NCBI GenBank assembly: GCA_023417665.1
Contig: JAEZFA010000286.1
Span: forward strand, 1-9,567
DNA from: Pseudomonadota bacterium
Lineage (GTDB): Bacteria; Pseudomonadota; Alphaproteobacteria; Rhizobiales; Xanthobacteraceae
Length of the DNA stretch: 9,567 bases
Direction: 5' to 3'
The notes under the pieces were generated by a model. The model did no database searches, was not told the DNA's origin, and worked only from the letters and a program-made list of their open reading frames with translations. A program made the translations under genes and the position numbers. Position 1 is the stretch's first letter. The number at the start of each line of letters is the position of its first letter. Below are positions 6,196 to 9,567 of this stretch, piece after piece.

Positions 6196-6233
6196 GGCAA
6201 TGCCCAAGCAAAGGCAGAAAAGAGCAGATTTTC

Positions 6234-6264
6234 AAAAAATAAGGGCCGTCGCAAGCGACGGCCC
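6234..6264 (-). terminator. Rho-independent terminator of rpoC
   Basis: On the minus strand GGGCCGTCGC pairs perfectly with GCGACGGCCC across two loop bases (effectively a stable CTTG tetraloop). It is followed by TTATTTTTT and lies 33 nt after the rpoC stop. The strength of the stem and T-tract makes this a confident terminator of the rpoC transcript. It also lies close to the start of R4. Confidence 0.92.
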
Positions 6265-6297
6265 TTTGTTTAGATCGTGCAGTGCAGCGGTGGAACT

Positions 6298-9567
<3,270 letters not shown>

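Noticed and set aside
1..6207. A classical acyl-homoserine-lactone quorum-sensing system
   Set aside because: No luxI-type synthase in the window, and the N-terminal halves do not show the autoinducer-binding domain pattern; the middle region looks PAS-like instead.

Overview
The window looks like the chromosome of an alphaproteobacterium, probably a Hyphomicrobiales/Bradyrhizobium-type organism. This rests on the character of RpoC, the GC-rich coding sequence, and a LuxR-type regulator family (PAS-like region plus a TVRTQL-type helix-turn-helix) that I associate with this group. The genus cannot be fixed from the sequence alone. Every gene I can support lies on the minus strand, so the biological order runs from the right edge to the left.

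Right third (6298-9567): the 3' three quarters of rpoC, the RNA polymerase beta' subunit. It is cut by the window edge about 305 residues into the protein. It ends at a TAA followed by a strong intrinsic terminator (6234-6264).

Middle (1437-6195): four tandem paralogues of about 360-367 aa. Each has a variable N-terminal region, a PAS-like region and a C-terminal LuxR/GerE-type helix-turn-helix. In transcription order I call them R4 (5092-6195), R3 (4014-5099), R2 (2829-3923) and R1 (1437-2519). R4 and R3 overlap by 8 nt, R3 and R2 are 90 nt apart, and R2 and R1 are separated by a 309-bp gap with hairpins. R2 and R3 are sister-like over most of their length and R1 and R4 share other features. 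However, the DNA-binding tail of R3 matches R4, not R2.

Left part (1-1436): after R1 comes a second clear terminator (1219-1245). Next are two small exported proteins that are paralogues of each other (819-1187 and 451-837) and overlap by 19 nt. A FIFTH member of the regulator family (R5) then begins at 334 and runs off the left edge. It is easily missed because it has no stop codon in the window.

Overall, a housekeeping RNA polymerase gene is followed by at least five tandem copies of one orphan LuxR-like regulator family, with a pair of small secreted or lipoprotein-like proteins embedded among them. No luxI-type synthase, kinase, mobile element, tRNA or CRISPR is visible. The ligand, the targets, and any link between the regulators and the secreted pair are unknown. 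An expanded set of parallel sensors with similar DNA-binding domains is the most interesting reading.
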